Origin: RPQJ01 sp046347155
GTDB lineage: Bacteria > Pseudomonadota > Gammaproteobacteria > Steroidobacterales > Steroidobacteraceae
Assembly: GCA_046347155.1 (NCBI GenBank)
Contig: JAXMGT010000002.1
Location: 992,001 to 1,056,000, forward strand
DNA length: 64,000 nt
Direction of reading: 5' to 3'
Shown: positions 1-8,854 of the stretch, piece after piece
How the letters are laid out: the number at the start of each line of letters is the position of its first letter
Position numbering within the stretch: position 1 is the first letter of the stretch
Program-made: the position numbers and the translations under genes
The notes under the pieces: model-generated
What the model was told of the DNA's origin: nothing
The model's input: the letters and a program-made list of their open reading frames with translations, nothing else
Database searches by the model: none

Positions 1-1068
1 GGCCATTCCGACCCCGAGCGAGCGGCGGTCGACGGTGAGGTGCTTCATCGGCGCCCGCGGCTCCGGGAAGGTCACCGCAAGCGAGGCCTCGGCGAGACCG
101 TACACGGTGAACATCGAGCTGCGCGGGAGTCCGTAGGGCGCCATCCGGTCCAGGAACTCGTCGGCGAGCTCGATCGAGATCGGCTCCGCGCCGTTGAAGA
201 TCAGCTTCACGCTCGAGAGGTCGACGCCGTCGAGCGTCTTGTCGCCGAGCGCCTTGAGCAGGTGCCGGTAGCCGAAGTTGGGCGAGGACGTGAGCGTCGC
301 GCGCTTCGCCGACACGAACCGGGGCCACAGCAGCGCGCGGCGCACGAACAGGTCGGTCGGCATCAGGTACTGCCGCGTGCCCGTGTAGACCATCATCAGG
401 TGAAAGCCGATCAGGCCCATGTCGTGCGTGAGCGGCATCCAGCTGAGCGACACGTCGGATTCGTCGAGCCGGGCCGCCTTCTCGACGGCGTCCGCGTTGT
501 GCAGGATGTTGCCGTGCGTCAGCACGACGCCCTTCGGCTCGCTCGTCGAACCGGAGGAGAACTGGATGAACGCCGGCGTGTCGCGGTCGAGCTTCGCGGG
601 CGTGCCCTCGCGCGAGATGTCGTCGAGCTGGTCGACGAGGAACGAGCGGGCCGCGATGCCCGACCACGCGTCCGCGGCGCCTGCCTCGGCGGCGAACCCG
701 GCCAACCGTTCCCGCAGTTTCCGGTCCGTGTAGAGCCACGGCGTGCCGAGCTGGCGCGCGATCCTGAGCAGCTTGTGCTTGTGTTCGTCGCTGATGCCCG
801 GCGCCACCGGCACCGGGACGATCCCGCCATAGAGGCAGGCCCAGAACGCGTCGATGAACTGCTCGTTGCTCGCGACGTGCAGGATCAGCGTGTCGCCGGG
901 CCGGGCCCCGAGGTCCTGCAGGTGGCGCAGGATGCCGAGCGCGCGACGGCGCAGGTCGGCGAGGCGCAGCGTCTTCTCGGCGTTCTCGCCCTCGAGGTAG
1001 CCGATCGTGGCGGTGCCGCGGCTGCGGGCGTCGAGGGCCTCGGGCAGTGTCTCGTACCTGATCGTCAT
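1..1068 (-). CDS. Fatty acyl-AMP ligase / acyl-CoA synthetase, 3' part outside the window
   Basis: ANL-superfamily adenylating enzyme, expected to activate a fatty or other carboxylic acid with ATP. The frame is open from an ATG at 1068 to the window edge (356 residues visible). The AMP-binding loop FSSGSTSEPKGVVLTHG lies near residues 170-187, followed by SWMPLTHDMG and a YGLAEA motif near the edge. These motifs and the spacing fit the fatty acyl-AMP ligase branch, which usually hands acyl-AMP to an acyl carrier protein; that branch is inferred. A divergently transcribed phosphopantetheinyl transferase starts 77 bp away, consistent with a carrier-protein pathway. The C-terminal domain is not in the window. 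Confidence 0.87.
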   Translation of the reverse strand, partial: MTIRYETLPEALDARSRGTATIGYLEGENAEKTLRLADLRRRALGILRHLQDLGARPGDTLILHVASNEQFIDAFWACLYGGIVPVPVAPGISDEHKHKLLRIARQLGTPWLYTDRKLRERLAGFAAEAGAADAWSGIAARSFLVDQLDDISREGTPAKLDRDTPAFIQFSSGSTSEPKGVVLTHGNILHNADAVEKAARLDESDVSLSWMPLTHDMGLIGFHLMMVYTGTRQYLMPTDLFVRRALLWPRFVSAKRATLTSSPNFGYRHLLKALGDKTLDGVDLSSVKLIFNGAEPISIELADEFLDRMAPYGLPRSSMFTVYGLAEASLAVTFPEPRAPMKHLTVDRRSLGVGMA

Positions 1069-1144
1069 GGCGGGTCCGGCGGGTGGGCTGGCGGCGAATT
1101 CTCCCAGAATTGCGGGGGCGGTTGCACGAACCCACAATCCGGGG

Positions 1145-1759
1145 ATGGATCGCGCACTGGTGCTGCACGCGCGGGTGGGGCCCGAATCGGACGAGCGGCT
1201 CGGACGGCTGCTCGGGACGCTGCCATACGGCCGCCGTGCGCTCTACGAGCGACGCAGCGGGACCGGGCGGCGGTCGGGGCTTGCCGGCGTCGCGCTCGCA
1301 CTCGAGGGCCTCGGCCGACTCGTCGGCCGGCCGGTGCTCGCCGCCGAGATCGAGTTCCCGCAGGACGGCAAGCCCCGGCTGTCGGGCGGCCCGTCGTTCA
1401 GCGTGTCCCACTCGGGCGACGTCGTCGCAGTGGCGCTCGTCACGACGGGGGAGGTCGGCCTCGACGTCGAGGTCGAGGCGCGGGGCCGCAGCCGCGCGCG
1501 CCTCGAGCGCTGGACGGCCGTCGAGGCCGTGCTGAAGGCGGCCGGGCTCGGATTGAGCGCGTCACCGGACGTCGTCGTTTCGGAGGACCTCGGGTCCGGC
1601 GCCGTCGCCGGGATGACGTGCCGGATCGTGCCCGTCGACCTCGGGCCCGGCGTCGTCGCGTGCATCGCGGGCGAACGCGGATTCAGCCGCGTCGAGGTCG
1701 AGCCGGTGGACCTCTCAGTGACCGCGTCGCTCGAGCGCCTCGCGCGCCCGGGCCCGTAG
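1145..1759 (+). CDS. 4'-phosphopantetheinyl transferase (Sfp-like)
   Basis: Transfers the phosphopantetheine arm of CoA to a serine of a carrier protein. The 204-residue product has the family motifs in order: GKPRL and SVSHSG (about residues 77-92), VGLDVE with the metal-binding aspartate (about 105-110), and WTAVEAVLKA (about 122-131), which matches the W-x-x-K-E-A-x-x-K motif except that the first lysine is valine. The frame is open further upstream, but the ATG at 1145 gives a full-length family member without running into the divergent ligase gene. Its last 45 bp overlap, on the opposite strand, the 3' end of the DUF374 gene. The carrier protein it serves is not in the window. Confidence 0.8.
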   Translation: MDRALVLHARVGPESDERLGRLLGTLPYGRRALYERRSGTGRRSGLAGVALALEGLGRLVGRPVLAAEIEFPQDGKPRLSGGPSFSVSHSGDVVAVALVTTGEVGLDVEVEARGRSRARLERWTAVEAVLKAAGLGLSASPDVVVSEDLGSGAVAGMTCRIVPVDLGPGVVACIAGERGFSRVEVEPVDLSVTASLERLARPGP

Positions 1760-2467
1760 CGCCTCGAGCCGTTCGGCCATCTCGCGCTGCAGTCCGGCGA
1801 GCCCCTCGGCATTCACGACGCGCGGGACCTGCACCGGGTCGCCGTAGGCGATCTGCACGCGGGTGAAGGGCAGCGGCAGTTCGAACCGGTCCCAGGTGCG
1901 GAACCGGAACGTCTGCGCCGCGACGACGCTGATCGGGATGATCGGCCGCCCCGTGAGTTGCGACAGCAGCACCGCGCCGGGCTTGAACTCGTGCAGCGGC
2001 CCGAGCGGGCCGTCGGGCGTGATCGCGGGCGACACCTTCTGCTTCACGACGAGGTCGTAGAAGTCCTTCAGCGCGCGCGCGCCGGTGTGCGTCGACGAGC
2101 CGCGGATCACGTGGCCGCCGATGCGCTCGACGAGCAACGCGGGCGCCGTGCCGTCCACCGACGGGCTGATCAGGAACCCGGGCTTCAGGCCGTCCGGCTC
2201 GAGGTCGACGAGCGCGCGCGCTCCGTAAAAGAGGTGCTGGTGCCAGAAGGCCGGTATCACGGCCCCGTGCTGGCGCACGGCCGCGCGGGCCGCCTCGACG
2301 CCGAGCGCCGGCTGCATCCGGGTCGACCACCACCAGAACCGCCCGATCCGGTAACCGATCGCGACCGCGACCCGGTAGAGCAGCAGGCGGCCACGCGTGA
2401 GCCGTCGCTTGCCGCGGCTCACCTTGCGGTAGATCGTGTTGCGGGGTTCGTCCTGGCCGGGTTCCAA
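1715..2467 (-). CDS. DUF374 / lysophospholipid acyltransferase-like protein
   Basis: A 250-residue LPLAT-superfamily protein of the DUF374 type, presumably an inner-membrane acyltransferase. Recognisable stretches are ISPSVDGT (about residues 99-106), HVIRGSSTHTGARAL, and ITPDGPLGP, the family's most conserved motif. A basic, aromatic N-terminus precedes a short hydrophobic segment (RLLLYRVAVAIGYRIG), likely the membrane contact. The gene converges on and overlaps the phosphopantetheinyl transferase by 45 bp and is divergent from the GT2 gene. The neighbourhood suggests lipid or lipopolysaccharide modification; the acyl donor and acceptor cannot be told from the sequence. Confidence 0.78.
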   Translation of the reverse strand: MEPGQDEPRNTIYRKVSRGKRRLTRGRLLLYRVAVAIGYRIGRFWWWSTRMQPALGVEAARAAVRQHGAVIPAFWHQHLFYGARALVDLEPDGLKPGFLISPSVDGTAPALLVERIGGHVIRGSSTHTGARALKDFYDLVVKQKVSPAITPDGPLGPLHEFKPGAVLLSQLTGRPIIPISVVAAQTFRFRTWDRFELPLPFTRVQIAYGDPVQVPRVVNAEGLAGLQREMAERLEALRARAREALERRGH

Positions 2468-2519
2468 AAGCGTGTTCCGTGGCGCGCGGGGCTCCGGGCA
2501 AGGCCCGGCGCGAAGCGAC

Positions 2520-2525
2520 TATACT
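2520..2525 (+). promoter_or_regulatory. Putative -10 box for the GT2/GT39 pair
   Basis: TATACT matches TATAAT at 5 of 6 positions. It would start transcription about 20 bases before the TTG codon at 2553, which has GGAG at 2541-2544. No good -35 box is present 17 bases upstream. Confidence 0.4.
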
Positions 2526-2552
2526 AGCGCCCCGCACTGCGGAGTCCGCACA

Positions 2553-3314
2553 TTGGCTGATCCAGTGGTCACGAGCCCGACGGGGACGGTCGACGTCTCG
2601 GTCGTCATCCCGGTCTGCAACGAGCAGGACAACGTCGAGCCGCTGGCCCGCGAGATCCACGCCGCGCTGTCCGGGCGCTGGGCGTTCGAGACGATCTTCG
2701 TCGACGACGGCAGCACCGACGGAACCGTCGCGGCGCTGCGGGCCGCCCGCACGGCCGGGCTGCCCGAGATCCGGATCCTCAGGCACGCGGTCCGCTCGGG
2801 CCAGAGTGCCGCGGTGGCCACCGGCGTCCGCGCCGCGCGCGCCGGCTGGATCGCCACGCTCGACGGCGACGGCCAGAACGACCCGGCCGACATCCCGAAG
2901 CTGCTCGAGACGGCGCAGGCCGACACGAGCGGACGGCTGCGGCTCGTGATGGGCAACCGGACCACGCGACGCGACACCTGGCTGCGCCGGCTCTCCTCCC
3001 GGGTCGCGAACGGCGTGCGGGGCGGGCTGCTGAAGGACGGCACGCCGGACACCGGCTGCGGCATCAAGGTGTTCGACCGCGGCGTGTTCGTCGACATGCC
3101 GCGCTTCAACCACATGCACCGGTTCATGCCCGCGCTGTTCCAGCGCGAGGGCTACACGGTGACCTCGGTGCCGGTGAATCACCGCGAGCGCACCCGCGGC
3201 ACGTCGAAGTACGGCCTGCACAACCGGCTGTGGGTCGGCATCGTCGACCTGTTCGGCGTGATGTGGCTGATCCGGCGCGCTTCCCGTCGCGTCCCGGTCA
3301 CCGAGGACACCTGA
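2553..3314 (+). CDS. Glycosyltransferase family 2 (dolichol-phosphate mannosyltransferase/ArnC-like)
   Basis: A GT-A fold transferase, probably loading a sugar onto a polyprenyl phosphate. The start VSVVIPVCNEQDNVEPL is the typical nucleotide-sugar-binding strand, followed by FVDDGSTDGT and TLDGDGQNDP, the second carrying the DXD-like metal site. The TTG start at 2553 is preferred because GGAG sits 8 bases upstream and a TATACT box just before that; the open frame extends upstream to 2436 without better support. Unlike ArnC, no long C-terminal membrane pair is evident. It is directly followed by a GT39 gene whose GTG touches this stop codon, so the two likely form a donor-maker and donor-user pair. 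Confidence 0.87.
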   Translation: MADPVVTSPTGTVDVSVVIPVCNEQDNVEPLAREIHAALSGRWAFETIFVDDGSTDGTVAALRAARTAGLPEIRILRHAVRSGQSAAVATGVRAARAGWIATLDGDGQNDPADIPKLLETAQADTSGRLRLVMGNRTTRRDTWLRRLSSRVANGVRGGLLKDGTPDTGCGIKVFDRGVFVDMPRFNHMHRFMPALFQREGYTVTSVPVNHRERTRGTSKYGLHNRLWVGIVDLFGVMWLIRRASRRVPVTEDT

Positions 3315-5081
3315 GTGGCCGCGTCCGACGCGCCCGCCGCGCCGACGCTCATCGATCGCCTGCTGCGCCCGGGACGCGACGGAGCCCGCGACCGCCTCGT
3401 CGACGTGCTGTGGCTGCTCGCGCTCGGGCTGCTGCTGATGGGCACGGGCCTCGGGTTCCGCGACCCCTGGCCGCCCGACGAGCCGCGGTTCGCGCTCGTC
3501 GCGCAGGACATGCTGCGCTCGGGCGATTTCCTGTTCCCGCGCATCGGCGGCGACCTCTACGCGGACAAGCCGCCGTTCTTCTTCTGGCTGGTGGCCGCCG
3601 CGACCGCGCTCACCGGGTCGCTGCGCGTCGGGTTCCTGCTGCCCTCGCTGCTCGGCGGGCTCGGCACGGTCCTGCTCGCCTACGACCTGGTGCGGCGCGC
3701 GCGCGGTCGGGAGGCCGGGTTCGCGACCGGCCTCGTGCTGCTCGTCACGTTCCAGTTCGTCTGGCAGGCGAGGCAGGCGCAGATCGACGGCGTGCTGTGC
3801 TTCCTCACGACGCTGTCGCTCTACGGCCTGCTCCGGCACCTGTGCCTCGGGCCGGCGAAGGGCTGGTTCCTGCTCGGCTGGGCCGCGGCCGGGCTCGGCG
3901 TCATCACGAAGGGGGTCGGTTTCCTGCCGCTGCTCGCGCTGCTGCCGTTCGCCGTGCTGGTGCGCCGGCGCTGGCGGGCGGCCGTGCCGCGCATCGGCGT
4001 GCTCGGGCTCGCGGGTGCGGCGAGCATGCTGCTCGCGATCGGGGTGTGGTTCGTCCCGATGATGATCGCCTCGTCGGCGGGCGGCGACCTGCTCGCCTAC
4101 CGCAACGAGATCCTGTTCCACCAGACGGTGACCCGCTACGCGGACGCGTGGCACCACCACGCGCCGTTCTACTACTACTTCGTCCGGATCATCCCGCTCT
4201 ACTGGCTGCCGCTCATCGCGCTCACGCCGTGGCTCGTCCCGCGCTGGCGCGCCGCGCTCCGCGAGCGCGACACGCTGGTCGCGGTGCTGCTCGCGTGGGT
4301 CGCCATCGTCGTGCTGTTCTTCACCGTGAGCGCGGGCAAGCGCACGCTCTACATCCTGCCGGCCGTCCCGGCGCTCGCGATGGCGGCCGGCGCGTGGCTG
4401 CCGGAGCTGCTGCGCGCGCGAGGGCCGCGCCGGCTGGCGTTCGGCCTCGCCGCGCTGCTCACGTTCGTCGCGGTCGCCTCGGTCGTCGTGCTGGCCGTGC
4501 GGCCCGACCGGGCCGACCACGTCGCGAAGGTCTACGGGCTGCGCCCGTTGCTGCCGCTCTCAGCGCTCGCGCTCGCCTGCGTCGCCGTGCTTGCGGTGAC
4601 GCGCGTCCGCGAGGGCTGGCTCGCGTACGGCGGCGTGTTCGCCGCGGTGCTCGTGTTCGTGGGCACGGTGGTCTACCCCGGCATGGACGACGTGCGCTCG
4701 GCGCGCGCGTTCACGGCCCGCGTCGAACGGGCGAGCGCCGGCCTCGCAGAACTCGCGTTCGTGCAGCCGAAGGAGCAATACCTGCTGCAGATCCGCCGGC
4801 CCGTCTACAACTTCGGGCACGCGCGGTGGCGGGACAAGGAAGGCGAGGCGGCCGACGCGGCGCTCTGGCTGTCGGGCAGCCCGGCGCGAGCCCTCGTGAT
4901 GGACAAGCGCGTGCGCGCGATCTGTTTCGGGGACCTGCCGGCCGTCGATCTCGGCAAGGCCAACCAGCAGCACTGGTTCCTCGTGACCGGGACGCCCGAC
5001 CCGCGCTGCGTGCGCGCCGGGAATCCCGCGGCGGTCCGTTTTTACGTGCCGGCTGATGTCTCAGTAAATACAGGGAGTTAG
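3315..5081 (+). CDS. GT39 (ArnT/PMT-like) membrane glycosyltransferase
   Basis: An integral inner-membrane sugar transferase of 588 residues using a polyprenyl-phosphate-linked sugar. Multiple membrane helices fill residues 30-460. The signature PWPPDEPRFA (about residues 51-60) carries the acidic residue typical of the first periplasmic loop of ArnT-like enzymes, and DLYADKPPFFFWLVA follows as in ArnT. A soluble C-terminal part of about 120 residues ends the protein. The GTG start lies immediately after the upstream GT2 stop, so translation is probably coupled. Whether the acceptor is lipid A, a glycolipid or a protein cannot be told. Confidence 0.86.
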   Translation: MAASDAPAAPTLIDRLLRPGRDGARDRLVDVLWLLALGLLLMGTGLGFRDPWPPDEPRFALVAQDMLRSGDFLFPRIGGDLYADKPPFFFWLVAAATALTGSLRVGFLLPSLLGGLGTVLLAYDLVRRARGREAGFATGLVLLVTFQFVWQARQAQIDGVLCFLTTLSLYGLLRHLCLGPAKGWFLLGWAAAGLGVITKGVGFLPLLALLPFAVLVRRRWRAAVPRIGVLGLAGAASMLLAIGVWFVPMMIASSAGGDLLAYRNEILFHQTVTRYADAWHHHAPFYYYFVRIIPLYWLPLIALTPWLVPRWRAALRERDTLVAVLLAWVAIVVLFFTVSAGKRTLYILPAVPALAMAAGAWLPELLRARGPRRLAFGLAALLTFVAVASVVVLAVRPDRADHVAKVYGLRPLLPLSALALACVAVLAVTRVREGWLAYGGVFAAVLVFVGTVVYPGMDDVRSARAFTARVERASAGLAELAFVQPKEQYLLQIRRPVYNFGHARWRDKEGEAADAALWLSGSPARALVMDKRVRAICFGDLPAVDLGKANQQHWFLVTGTPDPRCVRAGNPAAVRFYVPADVSVNTGS

Positions 5082-5225
5082 CTTGCATTCCTGATTGCGT
5101 GTGTCAGAATGCGCCGCAACCCGCGGCCGGCGCGACATTCCGAACTGTGGAGCAGTTCCGAGCCGGGAAAAATCAAGCCGCGTCAGACTGTGCCGATAAA
5201 GCCACAGGGGGCCCGAGACAACGCG

Positions 5226-7910
5226 ATGGGCAGTTCCGAAACCGAACGCGACGGCGAGCAGGAAGGCGCTGACTTCCTCTCCACGCAGGTCGTCTTCGGC
5301 AACGGAGGCCGTCCCACCGTCGGGCTCGACGTGCTGGCCACCAAGGTCGCCGTCGATTTCCAGGCACTCACGAGCGAAGGCGGCGACAGCTGCGTCAAGC
5401 GCAACCTCGACGCGCTGCGCGAGGCGATCGACGTCGACGCGATCGGCATCGCGCTGTTCAATCCCGAGATGACGCTGGTCGAGCGCGTGGCGAGCGCCAC
5501 GGGACTCTTCGCGCCGTTCGATCCGCAGGTGATGAAGGGCGACGACCTGGAGCGGATTCCGTACGTCGCCCGCCGCCTCGGCCACCTCCGGCTGCTCGAG
5601 ATCCGCGACACGCGCGCGCCGCGGCGCGACCTCGCGACCGACGCCGCGCGGTTCGCCGAACTCGGGATCCGCTCCGCGCTGATCTGCGGGTTGTCGCTCA
5701 ACGGCCGCGTGTGCGGCTACATGGGGCTCTTCTCCTCCCAGCCGCGCGACGGCTGGGACGCGAACCTGCACCTGATGCTGAAGCTCGTCGGCGCGAGCTT
5801 CGCGACGGGGCTCGAACGGCTGCGCGTGCACCGTCATCTCTCGCGCCTCGAGGAGCGCACCGAGCTCGCGATGAACTCGGCCAACGACGGCCTTTGGGAC
5901 TTCGACGTCGAGAACAACACGGTGTGGTTCTCGCCGCGCTGGCGCAAGATGCTCGGCTTCGACGAGCACGACCCGCACATCACGCCGGACTGGCGGCGCC
6001 TCGTCCACCCGGACGACAAGGCGCGCGTGCAGGCGATGATCCGCGAGCACATCGCGGGCAAGACGCGCATGTTCGAGAGCGTCCACCGGATGCGCCACTG
6101 CAAGGGCGAGTGGCGCTGGGTCGTGAGCCGCGCGCGGGCGCGCGTCGACGGCGAGGGCCGGTTGCGCCGGCTGGTCGGCGTCGAGTGGGACATCACCGAG
6201 CGCAAGCTCTACGAGGACGCGCTGTTCCGCGAAAAGGAGAGCGCGCAGATCACGCTGCAGTCGATCGGCGACGGCGTGATCACGACGGACGGCAAGCTCA
6301 CGGTCGAGTACCTGAACCCGGTCGCCGAGGAACTCACGGGCTGGAAGTTCGAGGAGTCGCAGGGCAAGCACATCGACGAGATCTTCCGCGGCTTCCACGA
6401 GGAGACCTGCGAGCCGCTCGAGAACCCGCTGTCGGTGGCGATCCGCCGCACCCGCGCCATCAAGTCGGTGCGCCCGACGCTGCTGATCAAGCGCGACGGC
6501 AACGAGATGTACATCGAGAGCACCGCCGCGCCTATCCGCGACGGCTCGGGCGCCGTCTCGGGCGGCGTGCTCGTGTTCCACGACGTGAGCGAGAGCCGCG
6601 AGCTCAACCGCAAGCTCTCCTACCACGCGAGCCACGACATACTGACGGGCCTCGTGAACCGCCGCGAGTTCGAGCAGCGCCTCGAGCGTGCACTCAGGAG
6701 CGCGAAGGCCCGCGAGACCTCCTACGCGCTCTGCCACCTCGACGTCGACCAGTTCAAGATCATCAACGACACCTGCGGGCACAGCGCCGGCGATGCGCTG
6801 CTCGGGCAGGTGGGCATGCTGCTCAAGACGAAGATCCGATGGCGGGACACGCTGTCCCGGCTCGGCGGCGACGAATTCGGCCTGCTGCTCGAGAGCTGCA
6901 CTCTCGAGGAGGCGCTCGCGATGGCCGACCAGCTGCGCGAGACGATCCGCAACTACAAGTTCGTCTGGGAGGAGCGCACGTTCCGGCTCGGCTGCTCCCT
7001 CGGCGTCGTGCCGATCACCGGCGACAGCGAGGACGTGGCCGCGCTGCTGCAGGCCGCCGACAGCGCCTGCGCGGCCGCCAAGGAGGCGGGCCGCAACCGC
7101 GTCTACTCGTTCCAGGAGAACGACATCGACCTGATGCGCCGCCGCCGCGAGATGCAGTGGGCCGCGCGCATCAACACCGCGCTCGAGGAATCGCGATTCG
7201 AGCTGTACCGGATGACGATCCAGCCGCTGCAGAAGGCGGACCCGGGTGCGCACTACGAGCTGCTGCTCCGGATGCGCGACGAGGCCGGCAAGATCGTCTC
7301 GCCGGACAATTTCATCATGGCGGCCGAGCGCTACGGGATCACGCCGCAGATCGACCGCTGGGTGATCGAGAACGCGCTGCGCTGGCTGGTCTCGGAGGCC
7401 GACGAGCGCGAGCGGCTCGCGATGTGCTCGATCAACCTCTCGGGCCAGAGCCTCGGCGACGCCGAGTTCCTGCCGTTCGTGCAGCGTGCGTTGCGCAGCA
7501 GCGGGATCGACGGCTCGAAGCTCTGCTTCGAGATCACCGAGACGGCGGCGATCGCGAGTTTCTCGCAGGCGAACCGCTTCATCGAGGCGTTGAAGAAGGA
7601 GTACGGCTGCCGGTTCGCGCTCGACGACTTCGGCACGGGCCTGTCGTCGTTCGGCTACCTGAAGCACTTCCCGGTCGACTTCCTGAAGATCGACGGCAGT
7701 TTCGTCAAGGAGATCCTGCACGACCCGATCGACCGCGAGATGGTGCGGTCGATCAACGAGATCGGCCACCTGACGGGCAAGCAGACGATCGCCGAGTTCG
7801 CCGAGAATGCCGACATCATCAACATGCTGCGCAGCCTCGGCGTCGACTACGCGCAGGGCTACGGCATCGCCTCGCCGCAGCGGGTGTTCAAGGTCGCCGC
7901 GAACAGCTAG
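5226..7910 (+). CDS. GAF-PAS-PAS-GGDEF-EAL cyclic-di-GMP protein
   Basis: A multidomain c-di-GMP signalling protein of 894 residues: GAF (about 30-200), PAS with PAC (about 207-331, DITERK at its end), a second PAS (about 338-455), GGDEF (about 465-628) and EAL (about 638-890). The cyclase motif is intact (RLGGDEF) and an RxxD inhibitory site (RWRD) lies five residues before GGDEF. The phosphodiesterase site also looks complete: ELLLR in place of EALLR, NLSG, EITE, DDFGTG, KIDGSF and the late glutamate in FAENAD. No membrane segment is seen, so it should be cytosolic. The start is uncertain: an in-frame ATG at 5109 adds 39 residues that look unlike a domain. Confidence 0.92.
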   Translation: MGSSETERDGEQEGADFLSTQVVFGNGGRPTVGLDVLATKVAVDFQALTSEGGDSCVKRNLDALREAIDVDAIGIALFNPEMTLVERVASATGLFAPFDPQVMKGDDLERIPYVARRLGHLRLLEIRDTRAPRRDLATDAARFAELGIRSALICGLSLNGRVCGYMGLFSSQPRDGWDANLHLMLKLVGASFATGLERLRVHRHLSRLEERTELAMNSANDGLWDFDVENNTVWFSPRWRKMLGFDEHDPHITPDWRRLVHPDDKARVQAMIREHIAGKTRMFESVHRMRHCKGEWRWVVSRARARVDGEGRLRRLVGVEWDITERKLYEDALFREKESAQITLQSIGDGVITTDGKLTVEYLNPVAEELTGWKFEESQGKHIDEIFRGFHEETCEPLENPLSVAIRRTRAIKSVRPTLLIKRDGNEMYIESTAAPIRDGSGAVSGGVLVFHDVSESRELNRKLSYHASHDILTGLVNRREFEQRLERALRSAKARETSYALCHLDVDQFKIINDTCGHSAGDALLGQVGMLLKTKIRWRDTLSRLGGDEFGLLLESCTLEEALAMADQLRETIRNYKFVWEERTFRLGCSLGVVPITGDSEDVAALLQAADSACAAAKEAGRNRVYSFQENDIDLMRRRREMQWAARINTALEESRFELYRMTIQPLQKADPGAHYELLLRMRDEAGKIVSPDNFIMAAERYGITPQIDRWVIENALRWLVSEADERERLAMCSINLSGQSLGDAEFLPFVQRALRSSGIDGSKLCFEITETAAIASFSQANRFIEALKKEYGCRFALDDFGTGLSSFGYLKHFPVDFLKIDGSFVKEILHDPIDREMVRSINEIGHLTGKQTIAEFAENADIINMLRSLGVDYAQGYGIASPQRVFKVAANS

Positions 7911-7970
7911 GGGACATTCTCGATTCCCGGTCGGCACCGGAACCGTGCGCCGGAAATCGAGAATGTCCCC
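7910..7970. repeat. REP-like inverted repeat / possible bidirectional terminator
   Basis: Perfect 16-bp arms GGGGACATTCTCGATT (7910-7925) and AATCGAGAATGTCCCC (7955-7970) flank a 29-base GC-rich loop that has its own weak internal pairing. It lies between two converging genes; its left arm begins in the last base of the GGDEF-EAL stop codon and its right arm abuts the nadC stop. There is no T-tract, so a rho-independent terminator is less likely than a repetitive palindromic element of the kind linked to REP-associated transposases. No second copy is in the window. Confidence 0.7.
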
Positions 7971-8834
7971 TCAGCCGAACTGGAACCGCATCGAGAGGTC
8001 GACCGCGCGCACGTGCTTCGTGAGCGAGCCGACCGAAACGTAGTCGACACCGGTTTCCGCGATCGATCGCAGCGTCTCGAGCGTCACGTTGCCCGAGGCC
8101 TCGAGCTTCATCGGTCCGCGGGGGTGGCTGCGGTTCATCGCCACCGCGGCGCGCAGCTCGTCGAGGCCGAACTCGTCGAGCAGCGCCATGTCGGCGCCGG
8201 CGTCGAGCGCCTCGCGGAGCTCGCCGAGCGTCTCGACTTCCACCTCGACCGGCACCGTCGCGCCCTGCGCGCGGGCGGCCGCGACCGCGGCCGCAATCGA
8301 CCCGGCGGCCATGATGTGGTTTTCCTTCACCAGGATGCCGTCGTAGAGGCCCATCCGGTGGTTCGCGCCGCCGCCGACCCGCACCGCGTACTTCTGCGCG
8401 CGGCGCAGCCCGGGCAGCGTCTTGCGCGTGTCGAGCACCCGGCAGGGCAGGCCCTCGAGCACGGCGGCATAACGGCGCGCGGCGGTCGCGGTGCCCGAGA
8501 GCGTCTGCAGGAAATTGAGTGCCGTGCGTTCGCCGGTCAGCAGCGCACGTGCCGGGCCCTCGAGCCGGAAGAGGAGCTGGCCCGGCGCGAGCTGGGCGCC
8601 CTCGGCGGCGACCCACTCGATGCGCACGTGGGGATCGAGCTGCCGGAACACCTCGTCGACCCACGGGCGGCCGCACAGCACGGCCGCTTCGCGGGTGATC
8701 ACGGTGGCCCGACCGGTGCGATCGGCCGGCACGAGCGCCGCCGTGAGGTCGCCGGTGCCGACGTCCTCCGCGAGGGCCCGGGCCACCTGGTCGGCGAGGT
8801 CCGGGGGCGGTGCTGCCGCGGTCGCGTCAGTCAT
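7971..8834 (-). CDS. nadC: Nicotinate-nucleotide pyrophosphorylase (carboxylating)
   Basis: Quinolinate phosphoribosyltransferase, which makes nicotinate mononucleotide from quinolinate and PRPP in de novo NAD synthesis. The 287-residue length is usual. Recognisable parts are EDVGTGDLT at the N-terminus, ERTALNFLQTLSGTAT, the RVLDTRKTLPGLR substrate-binding stretch, GGGANHRMGLYDGILVKENH, and the C-terminal EASGNVTLETL. The ATG at 8834 is the natural start for this length. It is followed upstream, on the same strand, by the PuuD-type membrane protein, 20 bp away. Confidence 0.95.
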   Translation of the reverse strand: MTDATAAAPPPDLADQVARALAEDVGTGDLTAALVPADRTGRATVITREAAVLCGRPWVDEVFRQLDPHVRIEWVAAEGAQLAPGQLLFRLEGPARALLTGERTALNFLQTLSGTATAARRYAAVLEGLPCRVLDTRKTLPGLRRAQKYAVRVGGGANHRMGLYDGILVKENHIMAAGSIAAAVAAARAQGATVPVEVEVETLGELREALDAGADMALLDEFGLDELRAAVAMNRSHPRGPMKLEASGNVTLETLRSIAETGVDYVSVGSLTKHVRAVDLSMRFQFG

Positions 8835-8854
8835 CGCCCCGGCGCCCCGTGTCG

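Noticed and set aside
1683..4520. A 945-codon open frame on the minus strand, and similar long frames elsewhere (for example 5061-7937, 13444-16662, 17390-20116)
   Set aside because: They lie antisense to well-supported genes, are dominated by Arg, Ala, Asp and Glu as expected from GC-rich shadow frames, and have no recognisable domains.
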